A DNA stretch of 64,000 nt. Source: Vibrio profundi. Its GTDB lineage: Bacteria; Pseudomonadota; Gammaproteobacteria; Enterobacterales; Vibrionaceae. Below, piece after piece: positions 36,242 to 44,123 of the stretch. Every line of letters begins with the position of its first letter. The stretch's first letter is position 1. Under the pieces are notes generated by a model. It was not told where the DNA came from. It ran no database searches and saw nothing but the letters and a program-made list of their open reading frames with translations. A program made the position numbers and the translations under genes. The stretch covers positions 744,001-808,000 of the forward strand of contig NZ_RZIS01000002.1 of NCBI RefSeq assembly GCF_005281835.1. The letters are read 5' to 3'.

Positions 36242-37273
36242 CTACAAGTTAGCGAGTGGGTTGTGAGTGATAGCTTCTGATAGGTGATCTGGAGCGAAGT
36301 GAGCATAGCGCATTGTCATACTAATATCTGCATGGCCAAGGATATCTCGTAGGACAAGAATATTCCCCCCGTTCATCATAAAGTGGCTGGCGAATGAATG
36401 GCGAAGAACGTGAGAAGCTTGGCCAGAGGGAAGGGCAATACCGAGTTTATTCTTGAGGATGTAGCAAAAGGGTGTGTAGCACTCTTCGAACAACTTACCT
36501 GAGGTTGGCTTATAGATCTCGTGATAAAGCGCTTCAGAGATAGGTACAGAGCGATTCTTCTTAGTTTTAGTGTTGGTATAGGTGACTTTGTATTGAGTGA
36601 GCTGAGAGCCGTTAAGCTGCGCTGCCTCGTTCCAACGTGCACCAGTGGCAAGGCAAAGCTTAACTATCTTGAGCATATCCTCTCTAGTGTGCAAAGCGAC
36701 TAATTCTAATAGCAAGGCAATTTGCTCTTTATGTAAGAAAGCCATACTGCGCTCATGATCTTTAAAGGGCTTAACTTCCTCAATAGGGTTGGGGAGTTTC
36801 CATTCTCCGAGTTCCTTCAGCTTACTGAAAACAGCTTTAAATCTAGCAAGCTCAGAATTCAGTGTAGCGATACTCGGTGCCCCTTTTTGCCATCGGCCAT
36901 CAACAAAGCTAATTTGCCCATGCATGCGCTGACTGCGAAAATCTGAATACAGCTTAGCATTGAGAAGGGTAGCAATTGGGTTATCCATAGCATCACACAT
37001 CTTTTGCAGCTTGCTATAAATAGGGGCTCCGTTAGCGAGAGTGGCGCCATAGCGAGTAAACCAAATGTCGATAAGCTCAGTTAACCTGCGATGGTCAGGT
37101 TTAGTACCTTCCCAAGGCTTTTCCTCAACTGCACGCATAACAAACCGCTCGTAGGCAGCCGCTTCACCTTTGGTCGCAAAACGCTTTCTTACTCGCTTAC
37201 CTGAACGACCATTTGGATAGCATTCACATAACCAGGGCTTTTTAGAAGCGTTTTTTAAGTTGCGGGTAGACAT
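36242..37273 (-). CDS. int: Prophage tyrosine recombinase (integrase)
   Basis: This 343-residue integrase has an N-terminal arm-binding region (CECYPNGRSGKRVRKRF) and a C-terminal catalytic domain with the first Arg in LATGARWNEAAQL, the HxxR box in SHVLRHSFASHF, and LGHADISMTMRYAHF carrying the last His and the nucleophilic Tyr. It resembles P2-group integrases. ATG 37273 is preferred over a TTG at 37279. A LexA box sits 19 bases upstream of the start codon, overlapping the expected promoter, so SOS control of integration/excision is likely. Confidence 0.92.
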   Translation of the reverse strand: MSTRNLKNASKKPWLCECYPNGRSGKRVRKRFATKGEAAAYERFVMRAVEEKPWEGTKPDHRRLTELIDIWFTRYGATLANGAPIYSKLQKMCDAMDNPIATLLNAKLYSDFRSQRMHGQISFVDGRWQKGAPSIATLNSELARFKAVFSKLKELGEWKLPNPIEEVKPFKDHERSMAFLHKEQIALLLELVALHTREDMLKIVKLCLATGARWNEAAQLNGSQLTQYKVTYTNTKTKKNRSVPISEALYHEIYKPTSGKLFEECYTPFCYILKNKLGIALPSGQASHVLRHSFASHFMMNGGNILVLRDILGHADISMTMRYAHFAPDHLSEAITHNPLANL

Positions 37274-37291
37274 AAACAAAATACACCAATA

Positions 37292-37307
37292 CTGTGTTTA
37301 TATACAG
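37292..37307 (-). promoter_or_regulatory. LexA (SOS) box upstream of int
   Basis: CTG-TGTTTATATA-CAG fits the gammaproteobacterial LexA consensus CTG-N10-CAG with an AT-rich centre and flanking TA/TT. On the minus strand it overlaps TATAAA, the likely -10 of the integrase promoter. Confidence 0.75.
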
Positions 37308-37465
37308 TTTAATGGGTCACTCGATATCAGGCAATGTTTGAATGTTTAAAAACGAACATGTGAGTGCAGTGTCGCTTAATAAGGGCTAAGTGCTATCCAA
37401 TATGTTACTATGTGCACAATTGATAGAATGTCACAAGATTATGAAATATCAGGGTAATATCTAAA

Positions 37466-38278
37466 ATGGAATGGGTGATTTACGTCGCAGAAGCAACAAC
37501 AAATAACTTGCTTATTGGACTAGAAAGAGGCATCTGGGGACACAAAAAAATATATAAAACGGTTAACACAGATAAAGTACAAGAAGGCGATATCTTGTAC
37601 TTTGTGCACCATTTGACGTTTATGAAGGATGAAAACGGGAGAGTGGTGAAAGGTGCTCCAAGAGTCGATGCTAAATTCTATAAAGGTTCGATCGCTACGT
37701 TAATAAAGGCACGCGTAACGAAAGCTTTTTATGAAGATGACTCTAAGGTATGGCCGGATGATACTTACCCATATAGGTATCATTTTGAAGCGCTAGAAAA
37801 ACACGAGAATATTCCGTTTGGAGAGGAGTTTTTTTCTGAGGACTTTGTACAAGCGGTACAGGTTTCGACGATGAGAAAGGGTTTAGCGATTGAGTTAAAT
37901 AACTCTCCTGGTCATATATATGCCCCAACTGACAATATTGATTTAGAGCACTTTGAAGGTACCCCTGTATATAAGAGTCATGTGGTAAGAGAACGGAGTC
38001 AAAAACTGGTTAACGCAAAGAAGCGGGCTGTTAAATCGGCGAACCAACGATTGCAATGTGAAGCGTGTAGCTTCGATTTCGAAAGGGTTTATGGTGACAG
38101 AGGTATAGACTTTATTGAATGCCATCACAAAAACCCATTGGCAGAGTCAAATGGCCAGAAAACTAAACTTGAGGATCTTGCATTGCTGTGCTCCAACTGT
38201 CACAGGATTATACACCGAAGCAGACCGTGGATCTCAGTGGATAGATTAAAGGAAATCATCAATGAAAGAGCTATCTAA
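37466..38278 (+). CDS. EVE-like/HNH nuclease, candidate modification-dependent
   Basis: This 270-residue protein has an N-terminal EVE/PUA-like domain (about 1-150; WVIYVAEATTNNLLIGLERG, EGDILYFVHH, WPDDTYPYRYHFEAL) and a C-terminal HNH nuclease (about 195-262; CEAC, FIECHHKNPLAES, LALLCSNCHRIIH). EVE domains read modified bases, so this is probably a type IV-like restriction enzyme acting on modified DNA. It overlaps the MazG-type gene by 17 bases. It lies between int and the repressor, an accessory position. Domain calls are by eye; target is inferred. Confidence 0.75.
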   Translation: MEWVIYVAEATTNNLLIGLERGIWGHKKIYKTVNTDKVQEGDILYFVHHLTFMKDENGRVVKGAPRVDAKFYKGSIATLIKARVTKAFYEDDSKVWPDDTYPYRYHFEALEKHENIPFGEEFFSEDFVQAVQVSTMRKGLAIELNNSPGHIYAPTDNIDLEHFEGTPVYKSHVVRERSQKLVNAKKRAVKSANQRLQCEACSFDFERVYGDRGIDFIECHHKNPLAESNGQKTKLEDLALLCSNCHRIIHRSRPWISVDRLKEIINERAI

Positions 38279-38609
38279 ACTTCAGAAGGAATTGGAGTTA
38301 TTCGCAAAAGAGCGAGACTGGGATAAATATCATTCGCCTAAGAACTTGGCTATGGCGTTAAGTGGTGAAGTGGGTGAGTTGGTAGAACATTTTCAATGGC
38401 TAACCGAAGAGGAAAGCCAGAACTTAACTCAGGAACAAAAAGACGCTATTAGCGAAGAGATCGCAGATGTATTTTTGTACTTGCTGAGGCTGGCTGACAA
38501 AACTGGTATCGACCTTCAGGACGCGAGTACTAAAAAGCTGGCTATCAACGCGCAGAAATATCCAGTCGATAAAAGTTATGGTGTTTCAACAAAGTATACA
38601 AAACTCTAG
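38262..38609 (+). CDS. MazG-like nucleotide pyrophosphohydrolase
   Basis: This 115-residue all-helical protein has the MazG/dCTPase metal motifs: Glu36 and Glu39 in ALSGEVGELVEHFQW and Glu66/Asp69 in SEEIADVFLYLLR. It should hydrolyse a nucleoside triphosphate to the monophosphate; related RS21-C6-type enzymes prefer dCTP and modified dCTP. The start is inside the EVE/HNH gene with AAAGGA upstream, so the two are translated together. A pairing of modified-DNA nuclease with nucleotide cleanup is a plausible defence module. Confidence 0.8.
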   Translation: MKELSKLQKELELFAKERDWDKYHSPKNLAMALSGEVGELVEHFQWLTEEESQNLTQEQKDAISEEIADVFLYLLRLADKTGIDLQDASTKKLAINAQKYPVDKSYGVSTKYTKL

Positions 38610-38721
38610 TTAGCTTGATGTCTGTCATAATAAAACGCGTTATAACGTTATGAACAGCAATACATGATTGTAATCTGTTGATAGAATGTATGCGTGTTGA
38701 TTCTTATATTTGGAGTATCCC

Positions 38722-39822
38722 TTGAGTGCAATTGAAATCCCTTTAGAACGTCGTTATTGGTTAATTAGAGCGGGTACAAATAGTGGTGAGTATTACCAGC
38801 AGTTTAGACTCAATGGCGTTGTCGCAATAGGTCATGCCAATAATGTCAAGTTTGATTTTGAAGATGGGCATATCCTGAGTGAAGCTGACAAAGAGCATAT
38901 GATCGGTGCAGCATCCGCTCGACTTCTTGAAAGCTCAAGCCAAAAGAAAAGGGGGGAAGTCGCTCGGCTCAAGGGGCAATTGCGCCGATTTTTGTATGAG
39001 GTGAACGAAGGGGATACAGTAATTTCACTTCAAGAGTCGAACAAAGTGATTGTTGGTGTCGTTACGTCCAAGCCATACTACGCTGACAGTGTTTTACACG
39101 GTCGTACTGGAGATAAAAAAGTTTGCGATTACAACTTACGAATGAATGTCAGTTGGGGGAAACCAAGAAATCGTGAGCTTCTACCAATGAACCTTGATAG
39201 AACTCTTAGAATTCCTCATACAATTACGGAATTCAAAGAAGCCCACCAAGTCAGAACCTTGAACCACTGGCTTTACCCAATACATTTTGCTGAAGGCGAA
39301 GTGCGTTGCTCACTAAGAATTGCTTCAGAAGAAGACCTATCGAATCATCAGCTAACATTTCTATCACAAACGCTCGACCGTTTGGATGCCCTCTCCAGCT
39401 TCGTTGAATACGCAAGCCAAAATGAGATAGACTTTAACCTAGAGAAGTTTAATGAGTACCTTCGTTCAGAAGATGTTCAGTATGGCTTAAAAGCTCAGCA
39501 TTTGTTTATGTCTCCTGGCTATCAGTTCATTCAGCTTTCAGGTTCAGAACTGAAGCGCTTAATGTTTGCCTCTTTGTTAGCCATAGCATTTGATAGTGCG
39601 GATGTTTCAGCTATGGATCTTCCTGAAGGTGTTTCCGAAGAACAAATTTTAGCATTGGCGAATCAAATAACTAGAGAAAATGGTATCGCGTCGGTTAAAA
39701 GCGATCTAAAAGTTTCTCTTCCTAAGAAAGAAAGCTCCGGTAGAGAAAGTGAGGAAGAAATGGGGATAAGCCTAGAGGACAATTCTGCTGATTCAGACCC
39801 TGTAGATGGTTCAATACTATAA
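38722..39822 (+). CDS. Unknown protein with PUA-like N-terminal domain
   Basis: From TTG 38722 (GGAG six bases upstream) this is a 366-residue protein. Residues about 8-150 resemble the PUA/EVE-like reader found at the front of some restriction proteins: RYWLIRAGTNSGEYYQQF, VAIGHANN, LRRFLYEVNEGDTVISL and VGVVTSKPYYA. The remainder is helical, with an acidic Ser/Glu-rich tail, and shows no nuclease motif I can recognise. A perfect palindrome ATAACGTTAT (38642-38651) lies in the spacer upstream. The next gene encodes a membrane protein 15 bases downstream. Function unknown; a defence role is inferred from domain and place. Confidence 0.7.
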   Translation: MSAIEIPLERRYWLIRAGTNSGEYYQQFRLNGVVAIGHANNVKFDFEDGHILSEADKEHMIGAASARLLESSSQKKRGEVARLKGQLRRFLYEVNEGDTVISLQESNKVIVGVVTSKPYYADSVLHGRTGDKKVCDYNLRMNVSWGKPRNRELLPMNLDRTLRIPHTITEFKEAHQVRTLNHWLYPIHFAEGEVRCSLRIASEEDLSNHQLTFLSQTLDRLDALSSFVEYASQNEIDFNLEKFNEYLRSEDVQYGLKAQHLFMSPGYQFIQLSGSELKRLMFASLLAIAFDSADVSAMDLPEGVSEEQILALANQITRENGIASVKSDLKVSLPKKESSGRESEEEMGISLEDNSADSDPVDGSIL

Positions 39823-39837
39823 TGTTATTAGGTTTTT

Positions 39838-40539
39838 ATGAGTTATTGGGTAAGCATATCTAGTATGTTTAGTGTTATTGCAAATTCATTTAGATGGATT
39901 TTAAGTAATTCAGAGAAATTGCATTATCTAATGCTTAGCATTGCATTGATATGTGGTGGTGTTTGGACGTTTTATACATTTGATGTTCTTCACCAAAGGG
40001 ATAAAGCCGCAGCTGAACTAAAAGAGCTTCAAGATAGAATTAAAGGCACTAACGCCAGTAATATTCAGATAAGCCCATCCTCATTTGAATTAGATAATGG
40101 GAACTTTGGTTTAATAGTTAATGTAAATGTTCAAAATACAGGGACAAGAGACGTAATGATAGATTGGAGTGGTGAGGATACACCATTATCCGTCTACAAA
40201 ATCAGAATTGAACATGGGGATAAGTTGTTTTTTGAGAAGCTATTTCTTCCTAAAATATATGCTCCATTTGACCCCGTAGAGCAGAAGAAAGAGCATTATA
40301 AAAGCTTATATCTGTTGGTTGGTGCAAAAAAAGAGCTATCGTTTTATGTCGAGCTTCCTGATAAGGGAATGTACTACATAACTTTTAATGCTAAAACTGA
40401 TGACAAGTTAGCGGCCGAAATTAAAGATAAATCTGGTAGTACAGGAGAGTGGTTCTCATCTAAGTACATAAGTATTGAACCAGAGAAACAGCCAGCATTT
40501 GAAAACTACATAAAAGCAAAGCATGTATTTGCCAAATAA
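39838..40539 (+). CDS. Membrane-anchored protein of unknown function
   Basis: This 233-residue protein has one clear membrane helix (about 30-48; LMLSIALICGGVWTFYTF), a short charged coiled coil (about 52-70) and a beta-rich C-terminal domain (about 75-215) of Ig-like appearance. No enzyme motif is visible. It follows the PUA-like gene with a 15-base gap and the pair ends at a terminator, so they probably form a two-gene unit. An effector role in the membrane is possible but unproven. Confidence 0.65.
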   Translation: MSYWVSISSMFSVIANSFRWILSNSEKLHYLMLSIALICGGVWTFYTFDVLHQRDKAAAELKELQDRIKGTNASNIQISPSSFELDNGNFGLIVNVNVQNTGTRDVMIDWSGEDTPLSVYKIRIEHGDKLFFEKLFLPKIYAPFDPVEQKKEHYKSLYLLVGAKKELSFYVELPDKGMYYITFNAKTDDKLAAEIKDKSGSTGEWFSSKYISIEPEKQPAFENYIKAKHVFAK

Positions 40540-40542
40540 TTT

Positions 40543-40565
40543 GAAAGCGGCTAGAGGCCGCTTTC
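40543..40565. terminator. Bidirectional terminator, accessory unit / HNH-cI unit
   Basis: GAAAGCGGC and GCCGCTTTC form a 9-bp stem with a TAGAG loop and T run, placed between the rightward accessory genes and the leftward HNH gene, and overlapping the HNH stop codon. Confidence 0.85.
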
Positions 40566-41546
40566 TTTTTCTATGATACTTTTACTTAGCTTTACAGCTC
40601 TATTCTCGCGACCTTTCCCAAAGTGCAGCATCCTGTGGCAGTTAGGGCAGATACCAGCACAGTTTTCCACGGTGTCCGCACCGTCGTCTACTAGTGGGAC
40701 GATGTGATGAACCTCTAAGAATGGCCTACCTTCTTCAGTCTCAAATGGTGCTTTTTGGTTACAGCACTCGCATATGCCGTTTGCACGGTTGAGTACCCAG
40801 GCTTTTACTTCTGGCGAGCGAGCATAACTGGTTGTGGTAGTTGTACTTGTCTTGGGCTTTGAATCACCTTTAGGCTTCTCTAGGTTTTGCTTTTTGGATG
40901 ATTCCCTTACCTTAGCTTCAAAGGAGGCCTTACCTTCGAAGGGCTTACTTTCGATAGAAGCAATAAGATGTTCAATTTGTTCAACTTGGTCAGGAGTTAT
41001 GTTTCTTCTTGGCTTTAAGCCAGTTACCCATGAACGTTCAAGTAGTTCGAAAACATACGAGATATTCTGCATTCGAAACTCATAAGCAGTCTCTTTTCGC
41101 TTATGTCTGCTGTTTAGATCACGGTATATTTGGGCTTTATTAAATTTTTCTCCCCTACGCTCGAGCTCCGACATACGCAGATATTCTCGAACAGAGTCTT
41201 CCATCTCGTAGTCAGACCATGGGCTGCCTTCTTTTAGCCTAATTTCGAACCCTAGTCGCTCCAAGGTTAAAAAGTTTGGACTGGTTAAGCCAGCGGAGAA
41301 GTATGAAGACTTAATTTCTACACCAAGCATTTCTCCCATTGCCATGCCAAAGATAGCCTTAGGTGGGTAGTGTTCTCCATCAACGATTAAATCGTATGTC
41401 GTTGAATCTTTATATGTTGGGGCGGTTTCATTGGCTTCTTTGTACTTTTGTATCGCATTCTGAACATGCTCATTGGTTAGCGAATCCGCCAAGCTTTTTA
41501 GGCGGGAAATTTGACCCGCTTTATTGAACGTAATACCTTCAGACAA
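40551..41546 (-). CDS. McrA-like HNH endonuclease behind the repressor
   Basis: This 331-residue protein has an N-terminal head resembling that of ScoMcrA-type enzymes (YPPKAIFGMAMGEMLGVE), a helical middle, a Ser/Thr/Lys linker and a C-terminal HNH domain with CECCNQ, FLEVHHIVPLVDDGADT and AGICPNCHRMLHF. It begins at a TTG immediately after the repressor stop codon, with GGAGAAG upstream, so it must be read from the repressor transcript and expressed in lysogens. That strongly suggests a defence or superinfection role, probably against modified DNA. Confidence 0.8.
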   Translation of the reverse strand: MSEGITFNKAGQISRLKSLADSLTNEHVQNAIQKYKEANETAPTYKDSTTYDLIVDGEHYPPKAIFGMAMGEMLGVEIKSSYFSAGLTSPNFLTLERLGFEIRLKEGSPWSDYEMEDSVREYLRMSELERRGEKFNKAQIYRDLNSRHKRKETAYEFRMQNISYVFELLERSWVTGLKPRRNITPDQVEQIEHLIASIESKPFEGKASFEAKVRESSKKQNLEKPKGDSKPKTSTTTTTSYARSPEVKAWVLNRANGICECCNQKAPFETEEGRPFLEVHHIVPLVDDGADTVENCAGICPNCHRMLHFGKGRENRAVKLSKSIIEKESGL

Positions 41547-42173
41547 TTACTTCTTCTCCATCACCAACGCCACACGCCCAACAACCTTAACTTCATCTTC
41601 TTCAACCGTCAGGGTTGAACCATTAAAGCTGATCGCTAGCTTCTTGCCTGGTAAACGTTGTATTTCGTTGAGAGAGAGTAGGCCGTCCATATCAACTAGA
41701 TATGTGCCGCTTACTGCCTGACTAGACTCTTTGTTTACGAGATAGATAACAGATTCGCCTTTTAATGCCAGTACATTTACAACACCAAGTTCCTCGAGCA
41801 TCGCCTTATCTAAAGATAGTGTGCCTTGATTAACTAGTTTACCTTCCTCTATTTGAAAACAATCGGCATCAAAAATTTGCTTAGCTTCGTTTTTCTTTGA
41901 AATATGAGAGTGCTCATTTGGGCTTTCATATGGCTCGCCCTGACCGAGTGTAAGCCATTTTATAGAGATGCCTGTTTCCAAATGCAATCGAATTACAATT
42001 TCGTAAGGGACTAAGTTTCTATGTCGCCATGTGCCAACGGTTGATTTAGGTAAACCAAAGGCATCAGCCAATGCTTGGTTAGAACTGGTATTTGTGGCTT
42101 GCATCAACCTTTCGATAACTTCTTTCCCACCAACATACTCCGGCGGTCGAATTGGGAATTGACAAGATTCCAT
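41547..42173 (-). CDS. cI: CI-type prophage repressor
   Basis: This 208-residue repressor has an N-terminal Phage_CI_repr helix-turn-helix (LADAFGLPKSTVGTWRHR) and a C-terminal dimerisation domain of S24 peptidase shape. The Ser site is present-like (LKGESVIYL) but the place of the catalytic Lys reads NEIQRLPG, with Gln instead of Lys, so RecA-stimulated self-cleavage is unlikely. It is divergent from the Cox-like gene over a spacer with a CGGGTG inverted repeat. It should hold the early promoters shut; relief probably needs an antirepressor. Confidence 0.87.
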   Translation of the reverse strand: MESCQFPIRPPEYVGGKEVIERLMQATNTSSNQALADAFGLPKSTVGTWRHRNLVPYEIVIRLHLETGISIKWLTLGQGEPYESPNEHSHISKKNEAKQIFDADCFQIEEGKLVNQGTLSLDKAMLEELGVVNVLALKGESVIYLVNKESSQAVSGTYLVDMDGLLSLNEIQRLPGKKLAISFNGSTLTVEEDEVKVVGRVALVMEKK

Positions 42174-42198
42174 ATGCGATCAATAATTCCAAATGAAA

Positions 42199-42228
42199 TC
42201 GGGTGCGAGCTGCAACTCAATCACCCGA
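42199..42228. promoter_or_regulatory. Candidate repressor/Cox operator
   Basis: TCGGGTG (42199-42205) and CACCCGA (42222-42228) form a 7-base inverted repeat with a 16-base spacer in the divergent cI-cox region. It is the most obvious operator candidate for CI or Cox. Confidence 0.5.
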
Positions 42229-42262
42229 AATTAAACAATCAATAACTTACAAGGATAGCATT

Positions 42263-42475
42263 ATGCTTTCATATCAAGTAGTCCTAAATACGCCTTTCAT
42301 GACCTATGACCAATACTCGCAGTTCTCTGGTATGCCTAAGCGCACCATTATGGACTGGGTTTCTGACGGTCGCCTGCCTATCAAAGCCAAGTCTAAACCT
42401 AAAGAAACGCCGCTAATCAACATGGTTGCTTTGCTAGAAATGGCAACACGTGAAGCAATGCAAAACCTCGGCTAA
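42263..42475 (+). CDS. cox: Cox-like excisionase/regulator
   Basis: This 70-residue helix-turn-helix protein (YDQYSQFSGMPKRTIMDWVSDGRLPIKAK) is in the position and of the size of P2-group Cox, which represses the lysogenic promoter and directs excision. AAGGAT lies upstream of ATG 42263. A longer frame from 42203 runs through the operator region and is not used. Confidence 0.8.
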   Translation: MLSYQVVLNTPFMTYDQYSQFSGMPKRTIMDWVSDGRLPIKAKSKPKETPLINMVALLEMATREAMQNLG

Positions 42476-42542
42476 ATAACGGTTTCTAAACCTTGGTTGG
42501 TTTTTCATTTTCATCTCCTTGGTATGCAAATGAGTATTGGAT

Positions 42543-43082
42543 ATGAACGAAAGTGACTCAATGTGCGAATTTATTGGCACGAAACAAGTGGCATTTAACG
42601 AAGCGTGTTGTGCATTTGCGAAGTCTGAGAATATGACCAAGCTGGCAGAAGGCATAGGTATGAGCCCAACAATGCTTCGCAACAAGCTCAACCCAGAGCA
42701 ACCTCATGTCTTAACGTGTGTAGAGCTAATCGCGATTACTAAAGCCAGTGGCAATCACACCATAGTAAACAGCCTGCTTCTTGGGTTGGGTGTTGTTACC
42801 GCTCACATACCGCTTGATGCAACTGAAGAAACCTTTATCAAACGTGCACTAGAGAACTCGATTCACTCGGGTGACCTGTCTCAAATGGCGTTAGACCAAG
42901 CCGGAAACGTACGCTTAAGCCGCACAACCAAACACAACATTATTCAGAAGGCTCAAGCCAGCATTGGCAACCTTGTGCTTTTGATTAGTGATCTCGAAGA
43001 ACGCACTAAAGGCGTGTCTCCCTTTTTAGCTATGGGAGTGGATTTTGTTGCCAACGGTGCGCCGGTCCCCGGACTGAGTTAA
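42543..43082 (+). CDS. Phage CII-type regulatory protein
   Basis: This 179-residue protein resembles the phage regulatory CII family of P2-like phages: an N-terminal HTH-type segment (NMTKLAEGIGMSPTMLRNKLNPEQPHVL is the core) and a helical C-terminal half. It probably influences the lysis/lysogeny decision or replication. Start is ATG 42543 with a weak ribosome site; TTG 42537 is an alternative. Confidence 0.75.
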   Translation: MNESDSMCEFIGTKQVAFNEACCAFAKSENMTKLAEGIGMSPTMLRNKLNPEQPHVLTCVELIAITKASGNHTIVNSLLLGLGVVTAHIPLDATEETFIKRALENSIHSGDLSQMALDQAGNVRLSRTTKHNIIQKAQASIGNLVLLISDLEERTKGVSPFLAMGVDFVANGAPVPGLS

Positions 43083-43110
43083 CTGAAGAAAACAGAAAGG
43101 AAGTTTCAAC

Positions 43111-43323
43111 ATGATTACGATTGAGCTCAACACTCTGGAAGAAGCTTTACACCTACAGAACGTCGCTGCACTAAACGTCACCAAGTACCAAGAGAACCCT
43201 GTCGAGGGGCAAGAGCGCCAGCAAAACTTGAACATTCGCCTGTGGCAAAACATTGGCCGTCAAGCAGGGCTAGCAATGAAGGCATTAGGCGCGCGTTCGG
43301 AGAGTGCCTCATGCAATACGTAG
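43111..43323 (+). CDS. Early phage protein, unknown
   Basis: This 70-residue helical protein (TIELNTLEEALHLQNVAAL at its start) lies in the early operon with GAAAGGAAG upstream. Its end overlaps the next gene by 13 bases. Function not recognised. Confidence 0.65.
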   Translation: MITIELNTLEEALHLQNVAALNVTKYQENPVEGQERQQNLNIRLWQNIGRQAGLAMKALGARSESASCNT

Positions 43324-43538
43324 CTATCCGATTGTTTGGTGATGGTGCCATGAAGCGCCACGAACAAACTCAAGAGCCAGAAACAACGGCTATTGGTGAT
43401 TTCGATTCATTAGACGATGCCGTAAGCCAAGCCTGCGAACAGCTCAAATGTAATCACGTTCGCCACGGAGTATTAAGCGAAGGTGAGGGGAAGGGCGGTT
43501 TTATCGTCGTAGACACACAGGAGTTTGCTGAGATATGA
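43311..43538 (+). CDS. Early phage protein, unknown
   Basis: From ATG 43311 this is a 75-residue protein with an ...DSLDDAVSQACEQLKCNH... helix and a C-terminal GGFIVVDTQEF strand. It overlaps both neighbours, which supports it as a true member of the early operon. Function not recognised. Confidence 0.6.
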   Translation: MQYVAIRLFGDGAMKRHEQTQEPETTAIGDFDSLDDAVSQACEQLKCNHVRHGVLSEGEGKGGFIVVDTQEFAEI

Positions 43539-43828
43539 GTGTATCCCTAATTCATCCTAGTGAAAGGTGCCTACCTGCCAAAGACTTTTGCACGATAGCT
43601 AGAGCCTTAGACAGTGTGGTTCATCATCCTCCTTGTGTATTCATAAAGTTAGACGCTAAGGGCAACTTCTTAGGTTGGGCAATATCGGTATTTAGCCAAG
43701 CCCACCGAGAAGCCATCTACTTAGTTTCTCAAGGCAATGAGCTTGAACTATTTCCAGATGTTCATGAAGCCATGTTGTTTTTGAATGCAGAAGGCATCTT
43801 TACGTTCAATGTTAGCTCTGCTGGGTGA
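43535..43828 (+). CDS. Early phage protein, unknown
   Basis: This 97-residue alpha/beta protein starts with a 4-base ATGA overlap with the preceding gene. CVFIKLDAKGNFLGWA is the most regular strand-turn-strand part. Function not recognised. Confidence 0.65.
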   Translation: MSVSLIHPSERCLPAKDFCTIARALDSVVHHPPCVFIKLDAKGNFLGWAISVFSQAHREAIYLVSQGNELELFPDVHEAMLFLNAEGIFTFNVSSAG

Positions 43829-43835
43829 GGTGAGA

Positions 43836-44120
43836 ATGAGTGAAGATATTGACTTCAGACCTGCGGTATCTATCTACGATGATGGCATTATTGCGACGTC
43901 ACCTAGTCATTTGCCTTGCCCTGATATGCCGGCACTTGAAAGTTATGATCCGAGTAAAACGCAGCGGGCTCAATTTCTACTATCTAAGCTACGTGAAAAA
44001 CACGGTATCAAAAAACGAACTAAACCTACTCAAAGACCCATGAACTACATGTGTACAGCTCAAGGTTGTATCGAGTCATGGGGATCGGTAAGTAATGCGA
44101 GCCGGGAGGAGGGGCATTGA
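43836..44120 (+). CDS. Early phage protein, unknown
   Basis: From ATG 43836 this is a 94-residue hydrophilic protein (MSEDIDFRPAVSIYDDG), basic in its middle (LREKHGIKKRTKPTQRP), with two cysteines near the end. It immediately precedes the replication gene. Function not recognised. Confidence 0.6.
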   Translation: MSEDIDFRPAVSIYDDGIIATSPSHLPCPDMPALESYDPSKTQRAQFLLSKLREKHGIKKRTKPTQRPMNYMCTAQGCIESWGSVSNASREEGH

Positions 44121-44123
44121 CCA

